Below are positions 39,781 to 48,237 of a stretch of DNA of 64,000 bases, one piece after another. Source of the DNA: Massilia sp. IC2-477 (GTDB taxonomy: Bacteria; Pseudomonadota; Gammaproteobacteria; Burkholderiales; Burkholderiaceae_D); contig NZ_JAJFEQ010000007.1 of NCBI RefSeq assembly GCF_020707265.1, positions 248,001 through 312,000 on the forward strand, read 5' to 3'. Position 1 is the first letter of the stretch; the number at the start of each line of letters is the position of its first letter. A program made the position numbers and the translations under genes. The notes below the pieces were generated by a model that was not told the origin of the DNA, did not search any database, and was given only the letters and a program-made list of their open reading frames with translations.

Positions 39781-40527
39781 ATGGCCAGTCTTTCGCTCTC
39801 CCCTGCTGCCTCGTTCCCGGCCGAGCGCCGCCTGCCCGGCATCCTGGTCACGGTCCTCGTCCATGCGGCCCTGATCCTGGCCTGGCAGCTGGCACGCACG
39901 CTGCCGCCCTTGCCGGCCCGTCAGGAAGGCCCGGCCATGCAGTGGCTCCGGCTGCCGCCCCTGCTACTCAAGCACGAGCAGGGGCCACGCCCCGTCGAGG
40001 CACGCCGGCCTTCCGCGCCGCCGCCGGTCCGTCCCAACGCGACTCGTCGCATGACACCCCCAACTGCATCCGGCGCGACTGCGCCGACAGCTGCGCCCCA
40101 GGAAGCGGCGCCTGCTCCAGCCCCATTGCCCGAGGCGACGCCTGCACCGAGCACCGCAACCATCCTGGAAAACGCGCGCCGCAGCGTCGGCAGCATCGAC
40201 CGCGCCCTGCGCAAGGAAGCCAAGCCGCTCATCGTGGCCCCGCCGGACAGCCCGGAACTGCGCATGCGCCAGGGAATGGAACAGGCGCGTGCGCTGGCGC
40301 CGACCCGGATCTGGGAAGCGCCGAAAGTGGAAGAACTGGTGAACAACACGGGCGACGGCGCGCGCCGCACGCGCGTGATCACGGGACGGGGCACCTACTG
40401 CATCACGGAGCGCTCGCCCGCGACCAATGTCGAGATGATCGAAATGCACGGCAAGATCAGGCTGACCAACTGCCCGTCGCCGGAAGAACCTGCCAAGCGC
40501 CAGGAGTGGCGCACGGCGCGTGACTGA
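39781..40527 (+). CDS. Proline-rich inner-membrane-anchored protein of unknown function
   Basis: A 248-residue protein with one N-terminal transmembrane helix (LPGILVTVLVHAALILAWQLA), whose VLVHAALI is like the TonB/TolA membrane helix, then a Pro/Ala-rich periplasmic linker (residues about 70-125) and a compact C-terminal part with two Cys (TYCITERSP and RLTNCPSPEE) that could form a disulfide. It lacks the TonB_C fold. It is divergent from the TonB/TolA-like gene across 145 bases, which suggests a partner or regulator relationship. No known family is recognised. Confidence 0.65.
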   Translation: MASLSLSPAASFPAERRLPGILVTVLVHAALILAWQLARTLPPLPARQEGPAMQWLRLPPLLLKHEQGPRPVEARRPSAPPPVRPNATRRMTPPTASGATAPTAAPQEAAPAPAPLPEATPAPSTATILENARRSVGSIDRALRKEAKPLIVAPPDSPELRMRQGMEQARALAPTRIWEAPKVEELVNNTGDGARRTRVITGRGTYCITERSPATNVEMIEMHGKIRLTNCPSPEEPAKRQEWRTARD

Positions 40528-40538
40528 AGAAGGCGGCC

Positions 40539-40970
40539 CTAGCGGGCGAAGATGATGGCGCCGTGGGTGCCGGCATCGCCTGCGCTCCTGGTCCGTAGCT
40601 GGCGCGGCCCCTGTGCCAGCACGCGCATTGCTACCGCTTCGGGCACGCGCTCGTCGCGCAGCAGGGCCAGCGCCCAGTCGCGGCCGCACTTGCGTTCGAG
40701 CTTCAGGGCGGCCTCCACGATCGCATCGTGGATGCGGTTCCTTCTGCGGCAACCGGATACCGACACTGGTTTAGGATGCGGCTCAGCCGGCCCCGCGCCG
40801 TTGGCGCCGCGCTTCTGCTCCGTCAACAGGACCCTGTCTGCGATTTCTCTCGGAATATTTTCCCGGTCCAGATAGGCGCGCGCCTCCTCCAGACCCAACA
40901 TTTCCTTGTAAACCAGGGCGACGTCGATATGCTGCGAAATCAGCTTTTCCTGGCGTACGTCGTTTCTCAT
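40539..40970 (-). CDS. Hypothetical soluble protein
   Basis: A 143-residue basic helical protein. The first half (RQEKLISQHIDVALVYKEMLGLEEARAYL) and second half (RIHDAIVEAALKLERKCGRDWALALLRDERV) look like helical hairpins separated by a Pro/Gly-rich link. No catalytic motif or membrane part is visible, and I recognise no family. GGGGAC before the ATG is a possible ribosome site. The region 40971-41211 upstream is AT-richer than its surroundings and contains no gene. Confidence 0.6.
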   Translation of the reverse strand: MRNDVRQEKLISQHIDVALVYKEMLGLEEARAYLDRENIPREIADRVLLTEQKRGANGAGPAEPHPKPVSVSGCRRRNRIHDAIVEAALKLERKCGRDWALALLRDERVPEAVAMRVLAQGPRQLRTRSAGDAGTHGAIIFAR

Positions 40971-41211
40971 CAAAGTCCCCCTCAGGCACGAGATCAGGCG
41001 TATCGCTTGTTGTGGCTTATCTGAATAATTCTACAGGGACAATACCGGTACACAATAGGGGGAACAACTAAAAGATACCCCTAATGGCGTGCCTGGGCGC
41101 TTTATGCTAGCTGCTTACCGATGCAGGATCGAACTTAAGCTTACAAGCCCTTGACATCGTTTTACATTCGGCAACGTTTCTTAACTAAAGCGCTATCTAG
41201 AATGCTTGGCC

Positions 41212-42828
41212 ATGAGGACCAAGCCAGCCACGGTAACGCCAGCACATCGCCGCATCTTCCGCCCTTCGCCCCTGGTCCGCGCCGGCGTCTGGCTCGCCGC
41301 CATCCTGCTGTTCTGCCTGAACTACTGGATCAACCGCTACTTCGGCAGGCCCGATATCGACCAGATCGTGTACCACCTGCAGTTCGGGACCCAGGGCTTG
41401 GAAGCAACGGATACGCTCATCGTCCGGCGCTTCGTGCGCTGGAGCGTCCTGATCCCGGTGGTCTTGCTCGCCCTGGTGCTGCTGGCCGAACGCTGGGCGA
41501 CGGCTCGCCGTTACCGTGTCATGCTGCGAGCCCGCCCCTATCTGCCGTCGCTCGCATTGTGCGCTGCCATTCTGCTCTGGCTGCACCAGCTTTCGGTGGT
41601 CGACTACGTCGCCTCCAGCCTTGGCCCCGACTACTTCTCCAGGCATTACGTGGAAGCTTCCACCGTCAGCGTCCAAGGCAGCCGGCCCAGGAACCTCATC
41701 CTCATCTACGTCGAGAGTCTGGAGGCTGGCTACGCCGATGCGCAGGTCTTCGGGGACAACCTGATCGCGCCCCTGACCAGCCTCGGAGCCAGCAGCTTCG
41801 GCGCCTATGAACAGGTGCCGGGCACCAGCTGGACCATCGCCGCCATCGTCGCCACCCAGTGTGCGGTCCCGCTCAAGCGGATCACGGTCTTCGACGAGAA
41901 TACGCAGGGAGAACTGGTTCCCTCCTTCCTGCCGAACGCCACCTGCCTCAGCGACATCCTGGCCGCGCATGGTTACCGCAACGTGTTCATGGGCGGGGCG
42001 TCGCCGAGGTTCGCCGGCAAAGGCCGCTTCCTGCAGGCCCACAACTACCACGAGATCCATGGCAAGGAAGAGTGGCAGGAACAGGGCGTGCCTCAGGAGC
42101 GGATGAATGGATGGGGACTGTTCGACGACGAGCTGTTCAGCCGCGCCCTCGCACGGCTCGACCAGCTACATGCCGCAGGCCGCCCCTTCAACCTGACGCT
42201 GCTGACCGTGGATACCCATGAACCGGCCGGCCACCTGTCGCGCAGCTGCGCACGGCGCGGCCATGCCGGCTTCGACGGCGTGGTCCGCTGCACCGCGGCC
42301 GAAGTGGCGGCCTTCGTACGCGACGTGCGCGCACGCGGCTATCTGAAAGACACCAACATCGTCATCCTGGGAGACCACCTGGCACGCCGCAATCCGCTTT
42401 CCGACGCACTCGAACGCGTCCCAAAGCGCACCCTGTTCAACGCCTTCATCGGCGAGGATGTGCCGGCCAGGAACCGCGAGCAGCTGGTGCACTTCGACCT
42501 GCTCCCGACCATCATCGAGTTCAGCGGCCTGCGGGTCGGCGGCGGCCGCCTCGGGCTCGGCTACAGCGGCTTCAACCGGCACCCCGCACAGCCGGAACCG
42601 GACCGGCTGGCCGCGATGCGCGCGTCCGTGCTGAACCCCTCCGCCACCTATCGCTCGCTGTGGGTCGCGGCGCCGGCCGCCTACAGGCCGAGCTGCGTCA
42701 GGATCGCATCCTTCATTTCCTGCAATGCCGGCTCGGACACCTTGCGCGGATGCGGCTGCGCGACGGCGAACACGGAGCGGATCGTGGTTGGGCGTGGCGA
42801 CAGCACCACCACGCGGTCGGCCAGATAA
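41212..42828 (+). CDS. OpgB/MdoB-like phosphoglycerol transferase (alkaline phosphatase superfamily), with a read-through tail
   Basis: A 538-residue inner-membrane enzyme with about four N-terminal helices and a periplasmic sulfatase/LtaS-like domain. Metal and nucleophile motifs are clear: IYVESLE (Glu168), GTSWTIAAIVATQC (Thr nucleophile region), DTHEPAGH and GDHLAR. Relatives transfer phosphoglycerol to periplasmic glucans. The natural end seems to be near YRSLWVAA (about residue 486), but no stop occurs there. The frame continues for about 48 residues antisense to the ABC ATPase gene (42681-42828), with biased Cys/Thr/Arg-rich composition, so the tail is probably an artefact of a lost stop. 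ATG at 41212 is used; a TTG two codons earlier is possible. Confidence 0.75.
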   Translation: MRTKPATVTPAHRRIFRPSPLVRAGVWLAAILLFCLNYWINRYFGRPDIDQIVYHLQFGTQGLEATDTLIVRRFVRWSVLIPVVLLALVLLAERWATARRYRVMLRARPYLPSLALCAAILLWLHQLSVVDYVASSLGPDYFSRHYVEASTVSVQGSRPRNLILIYVESLEAGYADAQVFGDNLIAPLTSLGASSFGAYEQVPGTSWTIAAIVATQCAVPLKRITVFDENTQGELVPSFLPNATCLSDILAAHGYRNVFMGGASPRFAGKGRFLQAHNYHEIHGKEEWQEQGVPQERMNGWGLFDDELFSRALARLDQLHAAGRPFNLTLLTVDTHEPAGHLSRSCARRGHAGFDGVVRCTAAEVAAFVRDVRARGYLKDTNIVILGDHLARRNPLSDALERVPKRTLFNAFIGEDVPARNREQLVHFDLLPTIIEFSGLRVGGGRLGLGYSGFNRHPAQPEPDRLAAMRASVLNPSATYRSLWVAAPAAYRPSCVRIASFISCNAGSDTLRGCGCATANTERIVVGRGDSTTTRSAR

Positions 42829-43409
42829 AGCGCCTCTTCCACATCGTGGGTGATCAGGATGACCGTGTGGCGCTCTTCGCGCAGGATGCGCAGCAGCTCG
42901 TTGCGCATTTTCAGGCCGGTGAGCGCGTCGAGCGCCGAGAAGGGTTCGTCCATCAGCAGGATGTCGGGCTTGACCGCCAGCGCGCGCGCGATCTCGACGC
43001 GTTTGAGCATGCCGCCCGAGAGCTCGTGTGGATGCGCCTTCTCGAAACCCTTCAGGCCCACCACCTCGGCGTAGTGGTCGGCGGTTGCTCTCTTCACCGC
43101 ATCGTCCTTGCCGGACAGGCCGAACATCAGGTTCTCGCGCACCGTCAGCCAGGGGAACACGGAACCGTGCTGCGAGATGACGATGGCGTTCGGCGAAGGT
43201 TTTGTCACCGGGACGCCGTCGATTGCCACCGCGCCGCTGTCGGGATGCTCGAAGCCGGCCAGCAGCTTCATGAGGGTCGACTTGCCGCAGCCCGACGGCC
43301 CGACGATGGCCACGAATTCGCCCGGCGCCACCGCGAGGTCGATACCGTCCACCACGGGCAGCGACTTGAAGGTTTTGCGCAGTGCGCGGATGTCGATCTT
43401 AGCGTCCAT
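42681..43409 (-). CDS. ABC transporter ATPase, NitT/TauT (nitrate/sulfonate/taurine) type
   Basis: A 242-residue ATPase with GPSGCGKST (Walker A), LSGGMLKRVEIARAL (signature), ILLMDEPF (Walker B) and a switch His in THDVEEAL. It belongs to the SsuB/TauB/NrtD group. It is the last gene of a five-gene minus-strand operon and overlaps the permease by 11 bases. Its TAG stop is part of GTAG followed by a GC hairpin (42666-42684), similar in layout to the REP elements. Confidence 0.94.
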   Translation of the reverse strand: MDAKIDIRALRKTFKSLPVVDGIDLAVAPGEFVAIVGPSGCGKSTLMKLLAGFEHPDSGAVAIDGVPVTKPSPNAIVISQHGSVFPWLTVRENLMFGLSGKDDAVKRATADHYAEVVGLKGFEKAHPHELSGGMLKRVEIARALAVKPDILLMDEPFSALDALTGLKMRNELLRILREERHTVILITHDVEEALYLADRVVVLSPRPTTIRSVFAVAQPHPRKVSEPALQEMKDAILTQLGL

Positions 43410-44157
43410 AACGCCACCTCACTCCCTTGAGTCCTTCCAGCCGGCGCATCAGGACGTCGATGGCCAGGCCGATCAGGCCGATGATGATCATCGCCGCGAC
43501 CACCAGGTCGTAGCGGTTGCCGGCATTGCGCGAATCCATGATCAGGTAGCCCAGGCCCGAGCTGCGTACGATCATCTCGGCCGCCACCACCACCAGCCAG
43601 GCCACGCCCAGGCCGATGCGCATGCCGGTCAGGATCTCGGGCAGCACGGCCGGCACGATCACCTGGCGAAACAGCTTGGCGCGCGGGACGCCGAAGTTCT
43701 CGGCCGCGCGCAGGTAGCGGGCGTCGATGGCGTGCACGCCGGCCGAGGTCTGCAGGATCATCGGGAACACCGAGGCCAGGAAGATCAGGAATACCGGCGA
43801 CATGTCGCCCACGCCGAACCACAGGATGGCGATCGGGATCCAGGCGATCGGCGAGATCGGGCGCAGGATCTGGAAGATCGGGTTCAGCGTGTGATAGGCC
43901 GCGTCCACGCGCCCCATCCACAGGCCGAGCGGCAGCGCCACCAGCACCGCGATCAAAAAGCCGGTGGCCACGCGCAGCAGCGAAGCCCCGATGTGCTGCC
44001 ACAGCGTGCCGTTCCGCGCCAGTTCCAGCGTGCCGGCGGCCACCTGCCCCGGGGTCGGGAAGATCACGCTGCCGCTTTGCTCGACCACGACCCACCAGAT
44101 CGCGACCACGGTGGCGAGCACCAGCAGCGGGGGCCAAATCCTGTTCAGTCTATCCAT
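43399..44157 (-). CDS. ABC transporter permease, NitT/TauT type
   Basis: A 252-residue membrane protein with six helices and the EAA-like loop of binding-protein-dependent permeases (ENFGVPRAKLFRQVIVPAVLPEILTGMRIGLGVAWLVVVAAEM). It pairs with the ATPase at its 3' end, with an 11-base overlap, and starts 3 bases after the cupredoxin-like gene. SsuC/TauC-like size and motifs support uptake of small anions or similar ligands delivered by the binding protein of the same operon. Confidence 0.93.
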   Translation of the reverse strand: MDRLNRIWPPLLVLATVVAIWWVVVEQSGSVIFPTPGQVAAGTLELARNGTLWQHIGASLLRVATGFLIAVLVALPLGLWMGRVDAAYHTLNPIFQILRPISPIAWIPIAILWFGVGDMSPVFLIFLASVFPMILQTSAGVHAIDARYLRAAENFGVPRAKLFRQVIVPAVLPEILTGMRIGLGVAWLVVVAAEMIVRSSGLGYLIMDSRNAGNRYDLVVAAMIIIGLIGLAIDVLMRRLEGLKGVRWRYGR

Positions 44158-44160
44158 CGC

Positions 44161-44577
44161 TTATGTATTCATGAGGGAGTGAAGGCGCCACTTCAGGCGC
44201 GGCAGGCCGGCGGCGGGTGCATCGATCACCAGCACGGTCATCCTGCCGCTCGCGTGGGCGGTGCAGTCGAAGGGGTGTTCGCCGGCCTGCCCAAAAGGCA
44301 GGCGGAAATCCTGGCCCGGCATGATGAGCACGGGACCGAACATCTGCGGCACCGTGTCGCTGTTGCGCAGCAGGAGCACGTCGCGCACGCCCAGGGTCAA
44401 GGTCACGTGTTCGGGCAGGATGCTGGTCTTGTCACCCTTCATGCGGCGCTCCCAGGTGCCCTTGGGAATCTCGAACAGCAGGTCGCGCGAGCCCGCATGC
44501 AAGGGCGCGAACGCGGCCCAGGCCATCGCTGCAAGCAGCAGCGCAAGGACGATGATGATACCGGTCCGCTTCTTCAT
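44161..44577 (-). CDS. Membrane-anchored cupredoxin-like protein
   Basis: A 138-residue protein: one N-terminal membrane anchor (TGIIIVLALLLAAMAWAAFAPL) and a periplasmic beta domain. CTAHASGRM near its C-terminus has the exact C-x2-H-x4-M spacing of plastocyanin-type type-1 copper sites. The N-terminal copper His expected in a NNxGxPH-like segment appears as Gln in RNSDTVPQMFGP, so a classic blue-copper centre is doubtful. It starts directly after the SCO1-like stop (TAG then ATG), before the permease gene. A role in copper binding or delivery is inferred from motif and neighbour. Confidence 0.7.
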   Translation of the reverse strand: MKKRTGIIIVLALLLAAMAWAAFAPLHAGSRDLLFEIPKGTWERRMKGDKTSILPEHVTLTLGVRDVLLLRNSDTVPQMFGPVLIMPGQDFRLPFGQAGEHPFDCTAHASGRMTVLVIDAPAAGLPRLKWRLHSLMNT

Positions 44578-45153
44578 CTATTCAGCGGCGAGCACGTTCA
44601 CGTCGTGCACCATTTCGTCAGCCGGGCGGCCGAAGGGCATCAGGGCGCGCAGCATGCCCTTCTTGTCGATGAAGTACAGGTAGGACGAATGTCCCATCTG
44701 GTAGCCGCCCTGCCCTGCCGGCGCCGGGAACCTGGTCGCCGTGATGCCATAGTCCTTGCGGATCGCCGCCATTTGTTCGGGCGTGCCGGTCAGGCCAATG
44801 AAGCTCTTGTCGAACTGGGCCAGGTAGGACTTCAGGCGCGCGGGCGTGTCGCGCTCGGGGTCGACCGAGATGAATACCACCTGCAGCCGGTCGGCATCCG
44901 CGCCCAGTTTCTGGCGCGCCTGCGCCAGCATGGCCAGCGAGGCCGGGCACACGGCCGGGCAATGGGTGAAGCCGAATTCCAGCACCACCACCTTGCCGCG
45001 CAAGGCCGACAGGCGGAAGTCGCTGCCGTCAGCCGCCTTTTGCACGATCTCGGGCGCAGGGCGCGCCGGCGAGAAGGTGCCGGACTTGAGCGCAGGGGCT
45101 GCGTTCACCGCAACGGCGCTCAGCAGCAAGGCTGCGAGGACGACGCGCTTCAC
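44578..45153 (-). CDS. SCO1/SenC family copper chaperone-like protein
   Basis: A 191-residue exported thioredoxin-fold protein: signal MKRVVLAALLLSAVAVNAAPA, then FRLSALRGKVVVLEFGFTHCPAVCP with the metal-binding CxxxC, and the conserved His in MGHSSYLYFIDKKG. SCO proteins deliver copper to cytochrome oxidase CuA or act as periplasmic thiol-disulfide oxidoreductases. The GTG start overlaps the binding-protein TGA (GTGA). No cytochrome oxidase genes are in view, so the target is more likely within this operon. Confidence 0.92.
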   Translation of the reverse strand: MKRVVLAALLLSAVAVNAAPALKSGTFSPARPAPEIVQKAADGSDFRLSALRGKVVVLEFGFTHCPAVCPASLAMLAQARQKLGADADRLQVVFISVDPERDTPARLKSYLAQFDKSFIGLTGTPEQMAAIRKDYGITATRFPAPAGQGGYQMGHSSYLYFIDKKGMLRALMPFGRPADEMVHDVNVLAAE

Positions 45154-46175
45154 AGCGCCACCTTCACGGATCGGATGTTCTTCACGAAGCTCTCGTCCAC
45201 GTACTGCTCGTAGCGTATCGGGCGCTTGAGCGTGCCCGCCTGCACCGACAGCTGCATCAGTTCATCGAATTCATCGCGCAGCATGCGCAGGTCGCCGTAG
45301 GTGACGCGGTCGCTCGGGTTCTGCATGACGAAGCGGATGATGTTCGGGTCCTGGTTGAAGAACTTGCGGTCGGCCGCGATCACGGCCGCCTTGTCGCGGT
45401 TGGCGGGCGAGGCGTCGAGCCAGCTGCCGGCCGCCTGCACGTAATTGACCAGCTCCTGCACCGCCGGACGGTTGGTGCGGATCAGTTCCTCGCGCACGGT
45501 CAGCACGCAGCAGATGTAGTTGCGCCATTCGTTGCGCGTCATCGACAGCGGACGCGCATAGCCGGCGCGCTGGGCCGCCGCGCCGAAAGGCTCGCCGGTG
45601 CAGTAGCCGTCCACCGCGCCGGCGTAGAGCGCGGCCGGCATGTCGGGCGGCGCCATCTCGATGATCTGGATGTCCTTCGCCGACATGCCCTCGCGCGCCA
45701 GCATCTTGCGCAGGAACAGGTAGTCCACCGCGAAGCGGCTGGGGATGGCGATGCTCTTGCCGCGCAGGTCGGCGAACCGGCGGTAGGGCGCATCGGCGCG
45801 CACCATGATCACCGCGCCCGAACGGTGCCCGAGCGAGACGATCTTGAGCGGGATGCGCCAGTCGGTCAGGTCCATCACCAGGGGCGCCAGCATGTAGGCC
45901 GCCTGGATGCGGCCCGTCATGAGGGATTCCTTGATCTCGGGCCAGCCGGAAAACTTGTTGTACTCGAAGGCGGTGAAGGGCGCGCCAGGCTTGCCGTCGG
46001 CAGCGGCCTTGGCGCGGCAGGCGATCGGCAAGGTCAGGTTGCAGGTGACGGGCAGTCCGCCGACCTGCAAGGGGCCAGCCGGGGCCGCGGCGCTCGCGCT
46101 TGCGCCCATGCCCACCAGCGGCAGGCTCAGTGCGCTGCCGAGCAGCTGGCGCCGGCGTGGAGAATGTTCATCCAT
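45150..46175 (-). CDS. ABC substrate-binding protein, NrtA/SsuA-like, Tat-exported
   Basis: A 341-residue periplasmic binding protein. The twin-arginine start (RRRQLLGSALSLPLVGMG) is unusual for such receptors and suggests folding, perhaps with a cofactor, before export. The body matches NMT1/NrtA-type receptors (FTAFEYNKFSGWPEIKESLMTGRIQAAYMLAPL). The operon pairs it with SCO1-like and cupredoxin-like proteins, so a metal-linked ligand is possible; sulfonates, nitrate or pyrimidine precursors are the normal ligands of the family. ATG 46175 follows the glucokinase-RpiR gene by 19 bases and may be co-transcribed. Confidence 0.88.
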   Translation of the reverse strand: MDEHSPRRRQLLGSALSLPLVGMGASASAAAPAGPLQVGGLPVTCNLTLPIACRAKAAADGKPGAPFTAFEYNKFSGWPEIKESLMTGRIQAAYMLAPLVMDLTDWRIPLKIVSLGHRSGAVIMVRADAPYRRFADLRGKSIAIPSRFAVDYLFLRKMLAREGMSAKDIQIIEMAPPDMPAALYAGAVDGYCTGEPFGAAAQRAGYARPLSMTRNEWRNYICCVLTVREELIRTNRPAVQELVNYVQAAGSWLDASPANRDKAAVIAADRKFFNQDPNIIRFVMQNPSDRVTYGDLRMLRDEFDELMQLSVQAGTLKRPIRYEQYVDESFVKNIRSVKVAL

Positions 46176-46194
46176 AAAACGCTTCCTGCTACGG

Positions 46195-48057
46195 CTAGAT
46201 GTCGAGGTGGGAAATGAGGAGCTTGCGCTGGGCGTCGCCCTCGCCCGCCTCGCCGTTCGCACCCTGGGTGCCGAGCGAGATCCCGACCGACATGATGTCG
46301 ATCAGCAGCAGCTGCAGGATGCGCGAGATCATCGACAGGAAGGTGGTGCTGTCCTCGCTGTGGTCCACCGCCAGGCACACGGTCGACTTCTTGGCCAGCT
46401 GCGACTTGCTGCTGGTGATGGCGATGACATCGGCGCCGGCGGCGCGCGCGGTGTCCACCGCTTCCAGCAGTTCGGGCAACTGGCCGCCGGTGGAGATCGC
46501 GATCACCACGTCGCCCGGTCCCAGCAGGCCGGCAGCCAGCGTAAACAGGTGCGAGTCGCCGTACAGCGCGGCCGGGATGCGGAAGCGGAAGAACTTGTGC
46601 TGGCCGTCCAGCGCCACCGCGCGCGCATTGCCCATTGCGTAGAACTCGACGCGGCGCGCGCGCCGCAGCAGCTCGATCGCGCGGTCGATCGCGTGCACGT
46701 CCAATTGGTCGCGGAACTTCAGGATCGCCGACACCGTATTGTCGATCACCTTGGCCGACAGGTCGTGGGTGCTGTCGCTCATGCGCACCTGGCTGTGGCG
46801 CACCGGGATGGTGCCGGTCAGGCTGCCCGCGAACTTGAGCTTGAACTCGGCCAGGCCCTGGAAGCCGAGCGAGCGGCAGAAGCGGATCACGGTCGGCTGG
46901 CTCACGTCCGCCAGGCGCGCGATCTCGGCGATCGGCTCGGACAGCACCTTGCGCGGATGTTCCAGCACCAGCGCGGCGACGCGCTGCTCGGCCGGCGACA
47001 GTTCGTGGCGCAGCTGCTGTACACGGTCCATCAGGGTATTCGCGCCGCTGCGGCCGCGCAGGTGTTCCGACAGGATGCGCGAGACGCCGTGCAGGGCCGG
47101 ATTCGGCGTCATGATCACGTAGGTCGGGATCTGCGCGATGTAGTCGGTGAAGCGGCCCTTGGCCTCGAAGCGGGCGCGGAAGGGCGAGCTGGCGAACCAC
47201 TCGGAAATGCGCGGCACGATGCCGCCGCCGATGAAAATGCCGCCAAAGGCGCCCAGCGTCACCGCCAGGTTGGCCGCCGCCCCGCCCAGCATGCCGGCAA
47301 AGGTCTCCAGCGTTTCCAGGCACAAGGCATCCTTCTGCTCCAGGGCGCCGCTGACGATGTCGGCGGTGCTGCGCGCGGGAGCCTGGACGCCGTTGCGCTT
47401 GGCCAGCGCGCGGTACATCAGTTCGATGCCGGGGCCGGAGATCAGGCGCTCGTTCGACACGTGCGGCCACTCCTGCCAGGCGTACTGCAGGATCGCGAAT
47501 TCGCGCTCGTCGGCCGGGGCGAAGTTGACGTGGCCGCCCTCGCTGCCCAGGGTCACGAAGCCGTCGATGGTCGGGATCACGCCCGATACGCCCAGGCCGG
47601 TGCCCGGACCGAGCACGCCGGCCACCGCGTGGCTCTGGGGCGCCCCGCCGCCGATCTGCAGCAGGTCCTTCGGCTCGAAGCCCGGCAGCGCCATCGCCAG
47701 CGCCGTGAAGTCGTTGACGATCAGGAGCGTCGACAGGCCGAGCGTGCGGCGCACCTCGTCGGTCGAGAACTGCCAGTCGCGGTTGGTCATGCGAATGAAA
47801 TCGCCGCTGATCGGATTGGCCAGCGCGAAGGCCGCATGGTTGATGCGCACGCCTCCGGTCTGCGCCAGGTAGGCGTGCAGCAGCGGCACGATGCCGCTGT
47901 AGTCGTCGCAATGCAGCACCGCGACCTGGCGCAGCACGCCGGGCGCGGTCTCGAGGCCGAAACGCGCGTGGGTCGCGCCGATGTCCGCGAGCAGGCGCGG
48001 CCCGTCGGCGAAGGCGGCGCGGGAGGGTTTCAGGTCGGTGTCGGGTTCAACGGTCAT
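46195..48057 (-). CDS. Bifunctional glucokinase / RpiR (HexR-type) regulator, copy 2
   Basis: A 620-residue paralogue of the gene at 29737, aligning along the entire length: glucokinase domain ([36 protein letters not shown]) at about 15-340, then RpiR HTH and SIS domains. Differences are concentrated in the N-terminal segment and SIS domain surface. All ATP- and glucose-site motifs appear intact, so both copies could be active. ATG at 48057 follows the REP pair by 48 bases. It precedes the ABC/SCO1 operon on the same strand. Two full fusion copies within 18 kb are unusual. Confidence 0.93.
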   Translation of the reverse strand: MTVEPDTDLKPSRAAFADGPRLLADIGATHARFGLETAPGVLRQVAVLHCDDYSGIVPLLHAYLAQTGGVRINHAAFALANPISGDFIRMTNRDWQFSTDEVRRTLGLSTLLIVNDFTALAMALPGFEPKDLLQIGGGAPQSHAVAGVLGPGTGLGVSGVIPTIDGFVTLGSEGGHVNFAPADEREFAILQYAWQEWPHVSNERLISGPGIELMYRALAKRNGVQAPARSTADIVSGALEQKDALCLETLETFAGMLGGAAANLAVTLGAFGGIFIGGGIVPRISEWFASSPFRARFEAKGRFTDYIAQIPTYVIMTPNPALHGVSRILSEHLRGRSGANTLMDRVQQLRHELSPAEQRVAALVLEHPRKVLSEPIAEIARLADVSQPTVIRFCRSLGFQGLAEFKLKFAGSLTGTIPVRHSQVRMSDSTHDLSAKVIDNTVSAILKFRDQLDVHAIDRAIELLRRARRVEFYAMGNARAVALDGQHKFFRFRIPAALYGDSHLFTLAAGLLGPGDVVIAISTGGQLPELLEAVDTARAAGADVIAITSSKSQLAKKSTVCLAVDHSEDSTTFLSMISRILQLLLIDIMSVGISLGTQGANGEAGEGDAQRKLLISHLDI

Positions 48058-48105
48058 CGCGATAGGATACCATTGAATGAATGGCAAAAATACGTCGTGT
48101 CGCTC

Positions 48106-48237
48106 GTAGGGTGGGCGGCTCGTGATTCGGGCCACTGGTCCGAATCACCCCACGCGGTGATAGTTCAGCAAGATCGTCGTGTGCGGTACCGGAGCCGATA
48201 CCAATTACCGCGTGGGCGGGAGACCCGCCCACCCTAC
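48106..48237. repeat. BIME: inverted pair of GTAG-headed REP elements
   Basis: The left element at 48106-48156 starts GTAGGGTGGGCGG, contains a TGATTCGG/CCGAATCA hairpin and closes with CACGCG. The right element at 48209-48237 is inverted, CGCGTGGGCGGG then CCCGCCCACCCTAC. The 52 bases between are not conserved elsewhere in the window. The GTAG head of the right copy provides the stop codon of the hydrolase gene on minus. Confidence 0.78.

Noticed and set aside
41151..41185. TTGACA-like promoter before the OpgB-like gene
   Set aside because: The -35-like TTGACA is present, but no acceptable -10 box lies 16-18 bases downstream.
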